A stretch of 64,000 nt of DNA from Charina bottae. Its lineage: Eukaryota; Chordata; Lepidosauria; Squamata; Charinaidae. This document shows, one piece after another, positions 34,368-45,606 of the stretch. Position numbers and translations under genes: made by a program. How positions within the stretch are numbered: the stretch's first letter is position 1; the number at the start of each line of letters is the position of its first letter. Where the stretch lies: NCBI GenBank assembly GCA_023362775.1, contig JALMGJ010000003.1, forward strand, positions 82,039,855 to 82,103,854, written 5' to 3'. The notes beneath the pieces were generated by a model. It made no database searches and was not told where the DNA came from. It worked only from the letters and a program-made list of their open reading frames with translations.

Positions 34368-36061
34368 TGCATTAACACAAAGACTATGTTCACATGATTT
34401 TTCTGTGGCTTTATGTGTTGTGTGAAACCAACATATTTAGTTTATGATCCAATATATTGTTAAAATCCAGAAAATAAATTCAGTGATCAGATTACAGTGA
34501 ACATATTATGTGAATACAGTGAAAAAGAGTCCATTTCTAACTCATCCTCACCTTTTTTTCTAACATGATCGATTCTCTGGTTTACTAATAACGCTACATC
34601 TTAACAAGGCTTGCTTGCTTTTGTCTTCACATGACGTTTATGTGGTTTCTAGATATGTTTTCTTTCTTGAGATAAACATCACATTAACCGAACACTACCA
34701 ACATGTTAAACTGATGTTCAAGAATCCATCCATACATATGCTGCAACAGCTTCTTCTCTGAATATGCTGCCATATTTGCAAATCCTTCTCCAGAACATGA
34801 ACCAATGAAAAAGCTTACAGTATTCCATAACCAAAGCTACTTGTTGTAATACTTAATTCATATTTACACAATTACTCCACTCTGTTTCTTTTTCTTGTGT
34901 TAATCTCCTTCTCATCTTATTCCTTTTTAGTGCAGAGGTGGGAACTTTTCTCTTCCGCACCTGATACAATGAGCACTGCTACTCAGGGACTTCCCAGGAG
35001 TCCTGGGATAATCAATAATAGCAATCATTTTCTTCTTTGCACCATCTGTTTACTTTATTAAAACATATAATAAAAATAATATGAGGTTGCACTTTAGATT
35101 TTGCCTAATTTCTGTTTTCAGCTCTGAAACTTGATTTCAACATTCTGCTTAGCTCTAAACAGGCTGTGGGCATTGTTCTCCCTTGAGACCTATTCTGAAC
35201 TTAACTCTACTACCTGTGTGCCTCATTATCAGCCCTTCGGTAAATGGGGTCTGAGGGTTTTTTCACAGCTGCCCAGTGTTAGCATAAATATTGAATTTTC
35301 CATTCCTTCCTCCTCCCACATTGCAAAACATTTTGCCTTAGAAAAGCAACGTGCCCTTTGCACAAAGAAGGGGTGGTGGTAGGGGGAAAGAATAAAACTA
35401 AGAATGTGAAGCTGAGTGATTTATTCTTCCTGCAAGTAGCTTTGTGAACAAAAATCCAAACTGATCAGAAAGTTAAATATTCATAGAACATTAGTCATTA
35501 AGATTCATCTTGCCAAGTGGGTGAAATGAGGCAAGGGGAGAAATTAGCTTGCTTGAGAGTGTCAAAGTGATTATGTAATTAAACTGCAATTTACAATTTC
35601 TCCTTCAAAAAATGGTACTTCCTGATTTGTGTTTCTCCCCTCTTTCCTTGTAATAAGAAGCTTCAAGAACACTGCATCTAATTTTGAAAAGAAGTAGAAC
35701 CAATCCAAGGTTTAGTCTATGTTAAAACTGCAGACATTTCGTATAGGATCAGTACTGATCTATTTTTTATTTTTATTTATTAAATTTCTATCACTGCCCA
35801 TCTTCCCCCAAAGGAAGTGTTTCTCAGCTACATAGTTACAGCGCAGTTTCATTTGGCTAAAGTGTACTTATACCTCTAAATGTTTCCCACTGGCTTTATG
35901 ATCCTTTAAAGGAAATATAATTGCCTACCTACTTTACAGCAGTTGAAGAAATGCAATTCTTCAGTCTTCTGAGATTGTCATTTTGAAGAAATAACGTATT
36001 ACTAGAAGATTTGTAAAGTACAATGAAACTTTCTCAGTCTGTCCCCTAATCCCCGACATTG
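34368..36061. other. Unassigned stretch
   Basis: No gene. A short L2/CR1-like tail lies at 35760-35813 and repeat-free, homeobox-site-rich sequence at 35455-35610. Confidence 0.4.
35760..35813 (-). mobile_element. L2/CR1-like LINE 3' tail, short
   Basis: Minus strand: GGGGGAAGATGGGCAGTGAT, then AGAAATTTAATAAATAAAA. The same kind of end as at 47106-47200, severely 5'-truncated. Confidence 0.55.
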
Positions 36062-36165
36062 CAGTGTCTGGATGTGTCTCAGCTGCTGCTACCTCCGAGC
36101 CCTGCTAGGATTCCACGCAGGTCCTAGTGCCCGCCTTGTGCCTGGCTGCCTCCGAAACCGATAGG
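36062..36165. mobile_element. Fragment of CAGAGCTTTCCAAACT hAT MITE
   Basis: Matches the interior of the MITE at 39398-39746 (CAGTGTCTGGATGTGTCTCA; GATTCCACGCAGGTCCTAGT) but lacks both terminal repeats. Confidence 0.75.
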
Positions 36166-36566
36166 TTTCTAAACAAGACTGTTTGCTTGGCATTTGCAAA
36201 TCCCACCTGCTGGAGCAGATCTATTCTGTAAAAAGCAAATCCCATCACAGCATTTGTATGTATGAATGGGTTAATATTCCTCTTCAACTTGACCAAGGCT
36301 AGCTCTGGTTGTCTTCTTTAACACTACAAATACAGATTTCATGCCATTGGCTCACAGGGGAAAAAAAGTGCAGTTTCAATTTGCAACTTGTTTGTGTACA
36401 GCAGGTTTGCCCAGGTTAATTAGAAAAGACAAGCTTTTCTTCAAATGAATGAGCCAGTTCACTTTGTCACCCAGTTTATTTGTACATTTTCTTTTTTTAA
36501 AAAAGCATTTATATAACAATGCATAAAATCAAGCATGACAAGGCTTATGTTGGCAGTGCAGCGTTG

Positions 36567-36625
36567 AAGTCCTGCCAAGGTAGTAATCCACACAATACTC
36601 TCAGTTATCAAGCTTGGCAGGACTT
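36567..36625. repeat. Perfect 13-bp inverted repeat (hairpin)
   Basis: AAGTCCTGCCAAG at 36567-36579 is exactly complementary to CTTGGCAGGACTT at 36613-36625, with a 33-base loop. No flanking duplication was found. It could be a MITE remnant, a chance palindrome or a small hairpin RNA; the stem is short for a microRNA precursor. Confidence 0.5.
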
Positions 36626-37273
36626 GGATGTCTTTCTGAAATCCTGGGACAGGTGTTTTGGTGCGATAGTGACATTTTACATGCCTACAGTGAAAGCAGG
36701 CAGAAAAAGGATGCAAGGAAAGACATGAGAACAGTAACAAGCCCCTGACCGTCTATGCCATAGACTCTATGGCATATACAGAAGACTTTAAGCAAAGGAT
36801 TCGTGTACATAATCAATAGCTTATAGTGAAAACTCGATCACATATTTTGGGGGGGGGGGTTATTTAAAGAAAAGAGGCTGAGCCAATCTCAGGGCTCAAG
36901 GAAGGAGTTCCTTCCAATTATCAGTCAAAGTTCACTGTTATTTCTCTGCTGTTCACCATGCCTAACCCTTGACATTCAAACAAACCACAGTATTTCCAAA
37001 AGGCTTCTCAGTCTTAAGAGAACATTAGGTTCTGTTGCCACATCTGAGTGACAAGCATTTGTTCTCTAAGAACTTTTCTTAGTCATATTTGAAGATGTGA
37101 CTTCAAAGAACTTGAGGCAGGGACTTCAGGGAGCACCTCTGCCATTGAATGGGGTCCTTCCGCAGTGTAAAGCTTTAAAGCAAAATACGTTCAATTTACA
37201 GAGAAAGAGATTATGGATATAAAAAGTTTTCTTCCAAGTTGCTGGGGAGTCCTTTTCTTAGAGTAGAGTGGGG
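36626..37273. other. Unassigned stretch
   Basis: No gene or repeat recognised except a G-run at about 36850-36858. Confidence 0.4.
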
Positions 37274-37281
37274 GGGTAGAC

Positions 37282-37473
37282 CAGTGTTTCTCAAAATCAG
37301 GAACGTTAAGATGTGTGGACTTCAGCTCCCGGAATTTCCCAGCCAGCATTGAAGCATTGAATTTCCCAGCCAGCATTGAAGCATTGAATTTCCCAGCCAG
37401 CATTGAAGCATTGAATTTCCAAGCCAGCATTGAAGTCCACATATCTTAACGTTGCTGAGGTTGAGAAACACTG
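37282..37473. mobile_element. hAT-type MITE expanded by an internal minisatellite
   Basis: Ends CAGTGTTTCTC / GAGAAACACTG with a perfect 8-bp TSD GGGTAGAC (37274-37281 and 37474-37481). Interior motif AATTTCCCAGCCAGC. It is longer than the 83-bp relative at 23995 because of a 27-bp tandem repeat. Confidence 0.92.
37332..37439. repeat. 27-bp minisatellite, four copies
   Basis: Units start at 37332, 37359, 37386 and 37413; consensus pieces GAATTTCCCAGCCAGC and ATTGAAGCATT. The last unit has one substitution (CCAAGCC) and runs into the MITE end. Because 27 is a multiple of three it creates a spurious repeat protein on the minus strand. Confidence 0.95.
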
Positions 37474-37481
37474 GGGTAGAC

Positions 37482-38587
37482 CACAGATGAACACCTATTG
37501 CTCATGTGATAGTAGAATTTCTACTACTACCCACTTTCTTTACTTAGCAGAGCAGCAGGGAACAAACAGTTCCTGTCTGCTGATGAAGGAAGCATACAAA
37601 AAGCAGTCTGGAGCAGGGTTGATGGGAAGTTGAAGGAATTAGCTTCTTCCCTCTTCTCAGTGACCCTGTTCAAGATTGGTGTTTCCCCACTGCTGTTGTT
37701 ACTGAAGAACCAGAGATCTGGCATAGAAGGGAGATAAGGAAGAAAGGGAATGGGGTTTTTATCCCATTCTTGTGAATGGGATAAATTGCCGATTTCCCAT
37801 TACCATTAGCTTCCAAAAGGCAGCAATCTAGTGAATGCTCAGTAGTAGGAGAGAGGTGAGGGTTCCCCTTTCCAGAGTCCTTGTGGGCGAATGCACTTTA
37901 TATGGCCTATGAAACACAACCCAGCATCAGAGGCAGCCTTAGGGCCAAAAATAGTTGCCTGTTTCTGAGGAAGGTAGAACTAAAATGAGTTAGCCCATAC
38001 TGATCTGACTTGTACCTCTTACATTTTCCAGCACAAAAGAAAGAGTGTTGATATAACCCCAGGTTATCTACAGAGTACAAAGACTGGTGGGCTTTTATAT
38101 GGTAGGTCTTTCAGACTTGGGGAGTGTTCCAGAAACTGAAATCACATCAGAAGCTGTGTTATAGTTGCTGCTCATAAATTGTTATGTTATGTTGCAGTAT
38201 GAATATGTACGTTTGAATGCACCCACGAATAAGCAGTGCTTCGCTTAAGTGTTGGTTCCTGATCCACAAATGTATTTTTTAGTTAAGGAACCTCTGAATG
38301 GCATACCTTGTAGGATTTTGTGACAACTTTATCACCAGGCACAAAAATCAAAATCATATGCTAAGTTATCAAGCCAGAATATATGGAATGAACCATTTCA
38401 GTATGTTTATAAAAAAGTGTGCTTTCACAATTTTACAGATCCTTCACATTTCATGTTGCAAATATCAATGCTGCAATATCCTTGGTAAAATAAATGATGT
38501 AAGTATGAAAATAAATTTTAAAAGGCCTGTGTTGGTTTGCAGTGTATCCTCAAAATCATGTTGTATTTGTTAAGGATGTCTGCATTG
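37482..38587. other. Unassigned stretch
   Basis: No gene, RNA gene or recognised repeat. Confidence 0.4.
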
Positions 38588-38734
38588 GGATGTGTCAAAA
38601 AAGCCAAAATGGCAGCCACAGCTGTGCAATTGAAGCCCCATCTTTTTTATGTGCATTGTACATGCAACACAGGTAAAAAAGGATAGGGCTTTGACTGTGC
38701 AGTCGCAGATTCCCTCTTGATTTTTTTTGACATG
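38588..38734. mobile_element. Palindromic MITE (family shared with 17387)
   Basis: About 147 bp. The left arm GGATGTGTCAAAAAAGCC... pairs with the right arm (reverse complement GGCATGTCAAAAAAAATC); the pairing continues inward through CAGCTGTGCA/GACTGCACAG and CATCTTTTTTA/TAAAAAAGGAT. The whole element folds on itself. TSD not determined. Confidence 0.6.
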
Positions 38735-38839
38735 CCTGCAGATGGCCCTAGTATTTCTTTGCAGAGAATTTTGCTGTATTGATTCTTCAGAACAAAATCC
38801 TCTGAAAAGGGGGGATTTAGATCCAAACATTCGATCTGA

Positions 38840-39290
38840 TTATGTGCCATCAAGTCAGTGTCCACTCTTAGTGACTACATAGATAGATTTTCTCCAGGAG
38901 GATCTCTCCCTAACCTTGTCCTTCAGGTCTTCCAAGAGTGCACCCATTGCTGCTGTAATTGAGTCCATCCACCTTGATGCTAGTCTTCCTCTTCTTCTCT
39001 TTCCTCCCATCTTTCCCAGTATTATAGACTTCTCCAGAGAGGTAGGTCTTCGCATAATGTGTCCAAAGTAGGATAATTTGAGCCTGGTCATTTGTGCCTT
39101 GAGTGAGAACTCTGGGTTGATTTGTTCAATGATGCATACGTTTGTTTTCTTGGCTGCCCAAAGTATTCTCAGGAGTCTTCTCCAACACCAAAGTTCAAAG
39201 GCATCAATACTCTTCCTATCCTGCTTCTTTAAAATCCAGTTTTCACTTCCATAGAGTGTCATAGGGAATACCATGGCTTGCATGATTCTG
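38840..39290 (-). mobile_element. Divergent RTE-like LINE fragment
   Basis: The minus-strand frame (38855-39283) aligns with the BovB C-terminal region but is clearly different: [66 protein letters not shown]. The 3' end reads CACTAAGAGTGGACACTGAC. The length and frame are preserved for about 142 codons. It is probably another RTE-clade family, older than the BovB copies. Confidence 0.8.
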
Positions 39291-39397
39291 ATCCAAACAT
39301 AGTTATCTTTAAAGTAGACTCACTGAAATCAGTATGATCTAAGTTAATGAATCCTACTTAATTCCATCTCATTGCTTTCAGTAGGTTTGCTCTAGCA

Positions 39398-39746
39398 CAG
39401 AGCTTTTCAAACTGTGTGTCTGGACACGTTAGTGTGTCGGCTGCAGTGTCTGGGTGTGTCTCAGCTGCTGCTGCCTCCGAGCCCTGCTAGGATTCCACGC
39501 AGGTCCTAGTGCCCGCCTTGTGCCTGGCTGCCTCCAAACCTGCCCTGCCAGGATTCCATGCAGGTCCTAGTGCCTGCCTTGTGCCTTGCTGCCTCCAAAC
39601 CTGCTGTGATTCTGCGCAGGTCCTAGTGCCTGCCTTGTGCCCTGCTGTAAGAGTGTCGCGAAATGATTCCCTGCTGTAAGAGTGTGTTGCGAAATGATGC
39701 ATGTCTAAAAAGTGTGTCACCAACACGAAAAGTTTGGAAAGCTCTG
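39398..39746. mobile_element. hAT-type MITE (CAGAGCTTTCCAAACT family)
   Basis: Ends CAGAGCTTTTCAAACTGTG and AGTTTGGAAAGCTCTG with a perfect 8-bp TSD CTCTAGCA (39390-39397 and 39747-39754). The interior carries two to three tandem segments with GCAGGTCCTAGTGCC and two GCTGTAAGAGTGT units. Relatives are at 57020-57251 (shorter) and 36062-36165 (fragment). Confidence 0.93.
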
Positions 39747-39754
39747 CTCTAGCA

Positions 39755-40520
39755 TTACCTAAATCTCAAGTAAAATACATGGAATTACAGTATGCTGTTA
39801 ACTCAGACCTTCCTATATTGTTTAAAACATAAAGGCCTATGGCTAAGTTGTTATTGAATAATCAATTTAAATGAAAAGTCATAAAACACATGCAGCACTA
39901 GTTTTATTGCTAAATAGTGAAAGCAGCTTTCTTAGAAAGTAATTTTCTTAGAACCTGGCAGATGCTTTTTTAATATTAACTAACTACTTAATCTTTTCTA
40001 CCATGGATGGTCAACAATGAATATTCAATTTTTGTCATGTTTTCTTTGAGTGCGTTTGTATAGAATATAAGACCTTAGCAGTGCATCTGGCTGTTCAAAC
40101 ATTATTAGAGAGTTGTTGGACCACATTATTCTGAAATGTAAAAACATTCAATTTTATGCACTGTTTGAGCAGTTTAGTTAATCATGACATTGTTGCCTTC
40201 TTAGCTGCATGGCAAAAGGCAATACTACAGTGCATCTTTTACTGTAAATCATTCAAAGTATTTTGTGTTTACCTATAAACAAATAAATTAAGGGAGAGTG
40301 GACTTCATCCACCCTCATGGCAATTTTGAAACTGTATGGGAAACCACAACCCAGTGTGTACCTAAGTCATGCTTGCATGGTAGCACAAGGTAGCAAAAAG
40401 CAAAAACTTTTGCTACATTCCATCCAAGCTTCATTTTGCAGGCCAGAAGAAAGTTTTCAAGTGTGAATAGCAGATTCCAAATGAGAGCTGGACTATTATA
40501 TATGGACTGGCTCTCCAAAT
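39755..40520. other. Unassigned stretch
   Basis: No gene. TCCAAATGAGAGC occurs at about 40475 and again just before the SINE at about 40512. Confidence 0.4.
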
Positions 40521-40765
40521 GAGAGCCAGTTTGGTCTAGTGGTTAAGGTGCTGGGCTAGAAACCAGGAGTCTGTGAGTTCTAGTCCCGCCTTAGGCATGA
40601 AAACCGGCTGGGTGACCTTGGGCCAGTCACTCTCTCTCAGCCCAACTCACCTCACAGGGTTGTTGTTGTGGGGAAAATAGGAGGCAGAAGGAGTATTTGG
40701 TATGTTCACCCCCTTGAGTTATTTATAAAAATAATAAAGGTGGGATAAAAATTAAATAAATATTT
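40521..40765 (+). mobile_element. tRNA-derived SINE with L2-like tail
   Basis: Complete copy: GAGCCAGTTTGGTCTAGTGG head, AGTTCTAGTCCCGCCTTAGG, GGTGACCTTGGGCCAGTCAC core, then CTTGAGTTATTTATAAAAAT and AAAGGTGGGATAAAAATTAA at the end. Confidence 0.88.
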
Positions 40766-42889
40766 GCCATGAACAATGGTTAAACAAATAAACAAAAGAG
40801 ATCTAACTGCAGGGCAATCTTTAGGCCAGTATTCCCTAACCTGGACTACCTCCACATTACCTTTCAGAATTCTCAGTAATAGTCATGTTGGCTGGCAATT
40901 CAGCCAACATTTGGACACTACCCGGGTGGGGAAAGAAGTGCCATCTTTGTTAATGATGACAATTTTCAAATGTACTCTATACTGTCTGTGATTTCTTTTT
41001 TTTAATAATAAACAAGTACACTTGTTTTTTTAATATGATTTGTCTAACAGATGCATTTATTGTGCAACTTTCCCTAATATATATGTTTTGTTACCTATTT
41101 GGGACCCAGTAACTTCACTGCAAAATTCTGAAATCAATCCATATATTATCTTGAAATGTGCAACATATGCTGTTTACTTAAAATGAGGACCCAAAAAAGT
41201 TCTTCCGTATCCTCAATGCATTGCCCATCTTAGTGAGATTTACCCTGGTATCTGACTTCAATTTCTAAAAAGGAGCAAAAAACAATGCCAATCATATCTT
41301 GTTCTGCATATGTGCTTCTCCCAGTTCTGTATCACAGAATGATCATCAGTGGAGTAACTTGGTACTATATTATAGTGAATAAGGAAAAAAAACACTTCTT
41401 GACATTCTCTGAAAGAGGCTGCTTTCATTTATAAATGGTCACTGAATTCCTCTTAATGGTCCATTAACACTGATCAACCTTTAACCTTTCAGTGAAGGTC
41501 CACCCATTTTCCTAAAATACCAAAAGATCTTTTAAGAGCTGTTAGAGGTTATTACCAGAGCAGGGTCAAGTTGATATAATGAATCTCACATGCAAATCTA
41601 GTTTGACCTGAATTGCAGTGGAACTCTACATAAATTATGTAGAATTTTTTTTAAAAAAAATCCTTAACTTCCACTGCATTTTTTTTTCCTATGAAGTAAA
41701 AGCAAGGAAAGAATGATGGTGCTTTGGTTAGTATACACTAAGTGTTATTCTAAGTTTATTCTAAGTATTATTCCAAGTGATGTCATTTTGTCAGGCTCCA
41801 TCTGTATTATGTCTGTTCTGTCCTAACTGAGATACGTTTTAGATGCTTAAGCTGTTGACATCTTAAAATGCCTTAGACAGGAAAATAGAAGCTTTGAAAA
41901 TGACCTGGTCTTCCAACTGAACTGAAATTAAAGCCTTTTAAAGACTCTTGTTAGAATATCACTGGCATTTTTAGAATATACATCTCACACAGTATTTATC
42001 CACTTCATGCTACATGAAAGTACATTTTTCATTTTCTTACTTCTTGATAGAAAGAATTCTTAATCCACTTGGCTATCCATGTAACCTTCTAGAATGGCCC
42101 AGTATAGTGGATGTGAGAAAAATTATTTCAACTGTACAACAAATAGACAGATGAGATGCAAAAGTCACTTAAGTAGGATAGGGCATCCTTTTTGTTCCTA
42201 AAGATCACATTAGTGCAAGGGGCATTCTCATGTGTTTTCACAGACATCCATATGCATACATGTATATACAATCAATCACACATATTTACATACACGTATT
42301 CCATATCCCACTCCTTTCCAAGGATCTGCAGCATGACTCTTGGGAGATAAGATGAGTTGAGCTTTATTTATTACTAATGGCAGACGACTCTGCAACTTAA
42401 ACCTAAAGAACAAGAACTGTGGGGGGGGGATTCTATTCTTGTTCCTTCCCAAGATTAAAGTCTTCAGCCTTCTCTTCCAATGATCCTTCTATATTTGAGG
42501 AGAGTGTTCACCAGAAGCCCATTGACACCTGTTTAAGAGACTGCAGTTCCCTTATAATTATGTTTAATTTTTTCTTTTTTACTGTGTTATTTTATAAAGG
42601 CATTTCCATCTAGTTAGTAAACATTCAGTTGACAGATTTAGCATACATTTTTTCACTATAGTCTAAAAGTAATAGATAATAGAAGAATTAAAACATATTT
42701 ATCAAAGACCCAAGGAACATAAGAATTTAAATTAATGTCATCAACTTCCCCTCTTTTTCAGGGTCACTGTTCATACACTTCCATCTAGAGTAAAGCCTTT
42801 CTCCTTTTTCATTCTACCAGGTGGCCAGACACTTCAAGGATTGTTCTTCCACCAAATCTGCTACCTAGGAACTTCAGTGGGATTTGAGG
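40766..42889. other. Unassigned stretch with a worn hAT-like relic
   Basis: No gene. About 40845-40960 resembles a decayed palindromic hAT MITE (TTCCCTAACCTGG at one end, CCGGGTGGGGAAAG at the other). The remainder is AT-rich, with homopolymer runs near 41648-41660 and 42420-42429. Confidence 0.35.
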
Positions 42890-43171
42890 CTGAACAGTTC
42901 TTGGGAGTCAAAGTGGAACTTCTATGGCAATTGATGGTACTGTACGCAGCAAACAACAGCCCAACCAAGGAACTACCAAGGAGAGTACAACACCCCCACC
43001 AACACAGGCAGGACAAGCCAGGGTATATAAACAGAGAGCAAGTCCCACTCTCTTTTCACACTGAAGATGTTGCCTAGCCTGGCAATGAAACGTCTGCAAG
43101 AAAACAACAAGTCTCAGAGAGCACCAAGGACTCCACAGTTCAACCCTGAGCTACAAATATTCTCTTCGATT
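42890..43171 (+). mobile_element. Penelope-type terminal repeat with hammerhead-like core
   Basis: A recognisable amniote dispersed repeat: GAACTACCAAGGAGAGTACA, a TATA-like GGGTATATAAACAGAG at 43021, then the hammerhead-like segment (43050-43108) and GCTACAAATATTCTCTTCGA. Unit structure (TATA-like, then ribozyme-like core) resembles Penelope terminal repeats. No coding part is attached; its family is inferred from the ribozyme-like core. Confidence 0.55.
43050..43108 (+). ncRNA. Hammerhead-ribozyme-like motif, second family
   Basis: Core CTGAAGA at 43061-43067, stem II TTGCC/GGCAA with loop TAGCCT, then GAAA at 43087-43090 and the cleavage-site-like CGTC at 43091-43094. Stem I could form from TTTTCACA upstream with TGCAAGAAAA downstream, with an internal mismatch. 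It differs in every stem from the motifs at 11.6-12.6 kb but keeps the same core and the same looplessly short ACGT stem III. Confidence 0.45.
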
Positions 43172-44478
43172 GGTTAAGCTCCTAGATACTGAGGGGCCAT
43201 TAATCCACAGCCACTCCATTTTACTTGGGTTCAGCTGAAGCCTGTTGTTCCCCATCCAGGCCCCCACAGCCCCAGGCACCTAGAGAGGACAGTCACGGCA
43301 TCACTTAATTCACCTGGGATTTTTGTTGTTCAGTCGTTTAGTCATGTCCAACTCTTCGTGACCTCATGGACCATAGCACGCCAGGCCTTCCTGTCCTCCA
43401 CTGTCTCTCGGAGTTTACTCAAATTCATGTTCATTACATTGATGATGCTATCTAACCATCTCATCCTCTGCCGTCCCCTTCTCCTTTTGCCTTCAGTCTT
43501 CCCCAGCATCAGGGTCTTTTCCAGTGAGTCCTCTCTTCGCATTAGGTGGCCAAAGTATTTGAGCTTCAGCTTCAGCATCTGTCCTTCCAATGAGCAGTCA
43601 GGGTTGATTTCCTTTAGGATTGACTGGTTTGACCTCCTTTCAGTCCAAGGGACTCTCAAGAGTCTTCTCCAGCACCACAGTTCGAAAGCATCAATTCTTC
43701 GGCACTCAGCCTTCCTTATGGTCCAACTCTCCCAGCCATACATTACTACTGGAAAAACCATAGCTTTAACTATATGGACCTTTGTCGGCAAGGTGATGTC
43801 TCTGCTTTTTAATATGCTGTCTAGGTTTGCCATAGCTTTCCTCCCAAGGAGCAACCTTGAATCACCTGGGATGGAGATGTATAATTGGGTATCATCAGCG
43901 TACTGGTGATACCTCATCCCATAGTGACGGATGATTTCGCCCAGCGGCTTCATGTAGATGTTAAAAAGGAGTGGAGAGAGTACTTAACCCTGTAGTACCC
44001 CACAAAGGAGGGGCCATGGGCCAGATCTCTCGCTCCCTATCAACACCGATTGGGACTGGCCCCGGAGGAAGGAGGTGAACCAGCGCAGAACCACGCTGCC
44101 CACTCCCAACTCTCTGAGCCGACCCAAAAGGATACCATGGTCAATGGTATTGAAAGCCGCTGAGAGGTCAAGGAGAGCTAGGATGGATGCACAGCCCCCA
44201 TCCCGCTCCCGCCAGAGATCATCCATAAGTGTGACCAATGCCGTTTCCATCCCATATCCAGGCCTGAAACCTGACTGAAAGGGGTCTAGATAATCCGTTT
44301 CATCTAGAATCCTCTGGAGCCACCACTTTCTCAACCATCTTCCCCAAAAAGGGGAGGTGGGAGACTGGATGGAAATTGTCCAGTATAGTGGGGTCCAGCT
44401 ATGGTTTCTTGAGGAGGGGGTGCACCAGTGCCTCCTTAAAGGCCGTTGGAAACACCCCCTCTCTCAAGGATGTAGAAA
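43172..44478 (-). pseudogene. L2-clade LINE reverse transcriptase fragment
   Basis: Minus-strand pieces in order: an EALVHPLLKK-like stretch and HLPFLGKMVEKVV (about 44330-44470), DPFQSGFRPGYGMETALV and LLDLSAAFNTIDHGILLGRL (43984-44334), a frameshift near the motif-B region, then the catalytic YADDTQLY (about 43885-43910). After the BovB insertion it resumes with AVTVLSRCL-like sequence (about 43270-43305). Both ends are truncated. It is non-functional and older than the BovB inside it. Confidence 0.88.
43321..43861 (-). mobile_element. BovB LINE, 5'-truncated, nested in L2
   Basis: 541 bp with an 11-bp TSD TCACCTGGGAT (43310-43320 and 43862-43872). The minus-strand frame from the element is open through its C-terminal part ([59 protein letters not shown]). 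The frame annotated from 43953 starts in the L2 and is a fusion by insertion, not a native protein. Confidence 0.95.
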
Positions 44479-45370
44479 GATTTAAATTGATTTTCATGAC
44501 AAGGTTTAGCCCTCTACTTCTAAAGTTATAGAGCTAAACCTTTTTCTCACTTTAGGTCTATTTATAATTGTTTAAATATCAAATAGGAAGAATTTGATAG
44601 TTGAGACAAACCAGTATCTGGGCTTAATCAAATGCGGAACTCAAAGTAATACTTTTTGCATGGCAATAATGTGTTCATAAAATCAACTTCTACCACCTTC
44701 CTAAAACACTGTATATTCAAGGAACTAGCTAATGTTCAAGCAAAATCACAATTTAAGTCCAAAATAAAAGCTTAGGTTGAATAAGTTGAAGCAGGTTCAA
44801 TCAATATAACCCAAGGGAGTAGTCAATCAAATGTACTAGGAATCCTGCAATTATATATATGAGAGAGTCCTCTCTTACTCCCCAGCAATTAATATCCTGT
44901 GGCATGAAATATGCATAGTGTATGTATAATGTAACTATTCTAATTGTGATTTATAAATGTTCCTTCTGTGAATCTTAAATCCATTCAAATTCATGGTCAT
45001 CTTTACCTTTTATTGCCCTGGGAGGAAGAACATTTAGTGGCAGCACCAACACTGCAATTTTCTCTACCAGTCAGTTCTCTCATCCTCTTTACTATGTTTC
45101 AAAACTAAGCATTTTTAAAATATTTTTGTTAAACCCCCCCAAAAAAAATTTCTCCTAGTAATGACCTTTGCCTATTTTTCCATCTGTTTTAATCACTGAT
45201 GCCTTGTGATTTTATATATTTGGATTACATATAATTGTTTGATTCTTTGCCCTGATATTGTAAGTCCTGCTCTTACTTTATGATTTTAGATAATATCATG
45301 ATGGCAGTTGTCATACTCAACATGTTTTGGTCAGAAGTGTCAGTATCTGTATAAACTGCATTTAGTTCAT
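44479..45370. other. Unassigned AT-rich stretch
   Basis: No gene or repeat recognised. Confidence 0.4.
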
Positions 45371-45606
45371 ATGTTGTTTTTTTTATCTGTTCAATCGTGT
45401 CCGATTCTCGGAGACTGCCTGGACAAGTCCCTGCAGTTTTCTTGGCAAGATTTTCAGAAGTGGTTTGCCATTGCCTTCTTCCTAGGACTGAGAAATAGCG
45501 ACTGGCCCAAGGTCACCCAGCTGGCTTTGTACCTAAGGCGGGACTAGAACTCACAGTCTCCCGGTTTCTAGCCTGGTGCCTTAACCACTACACCAAACAG
45601 GCTCTC
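45371..45606 (-). mobile_element. Sauria-type SINE, full length
   Basis: Reading the minus strand: tRNA-like head (GAGCCTGTTTGGTGTAGTGG; GTGAGTTCTAGTCCCGCC), core GGTGACCTTGGGCCAGTC, body, and the 3' end GAATCGGACACGATTGAAC followed by AGAT and an A-run. The last part matches the BovB 3' end (GAGTCGGACACGACTGAAC), which is how this SINE class is believed to recruit the BovB reverse transcriptase. Confidence 0.92.

Noticed and set aside
34053..34370. TCCTTG as a TSD for this BovB
   Set aside because: Only six bases and overlapping the element sequence; not distinguishable from chance.
37191..37494. Repeat protein with MLAGKFNAS units, or a CRISPR-like array
   Set aside because: It is the 27-bp minisatellite inside a MITE; there are no unique spacers and the frame is an accident of unit length.
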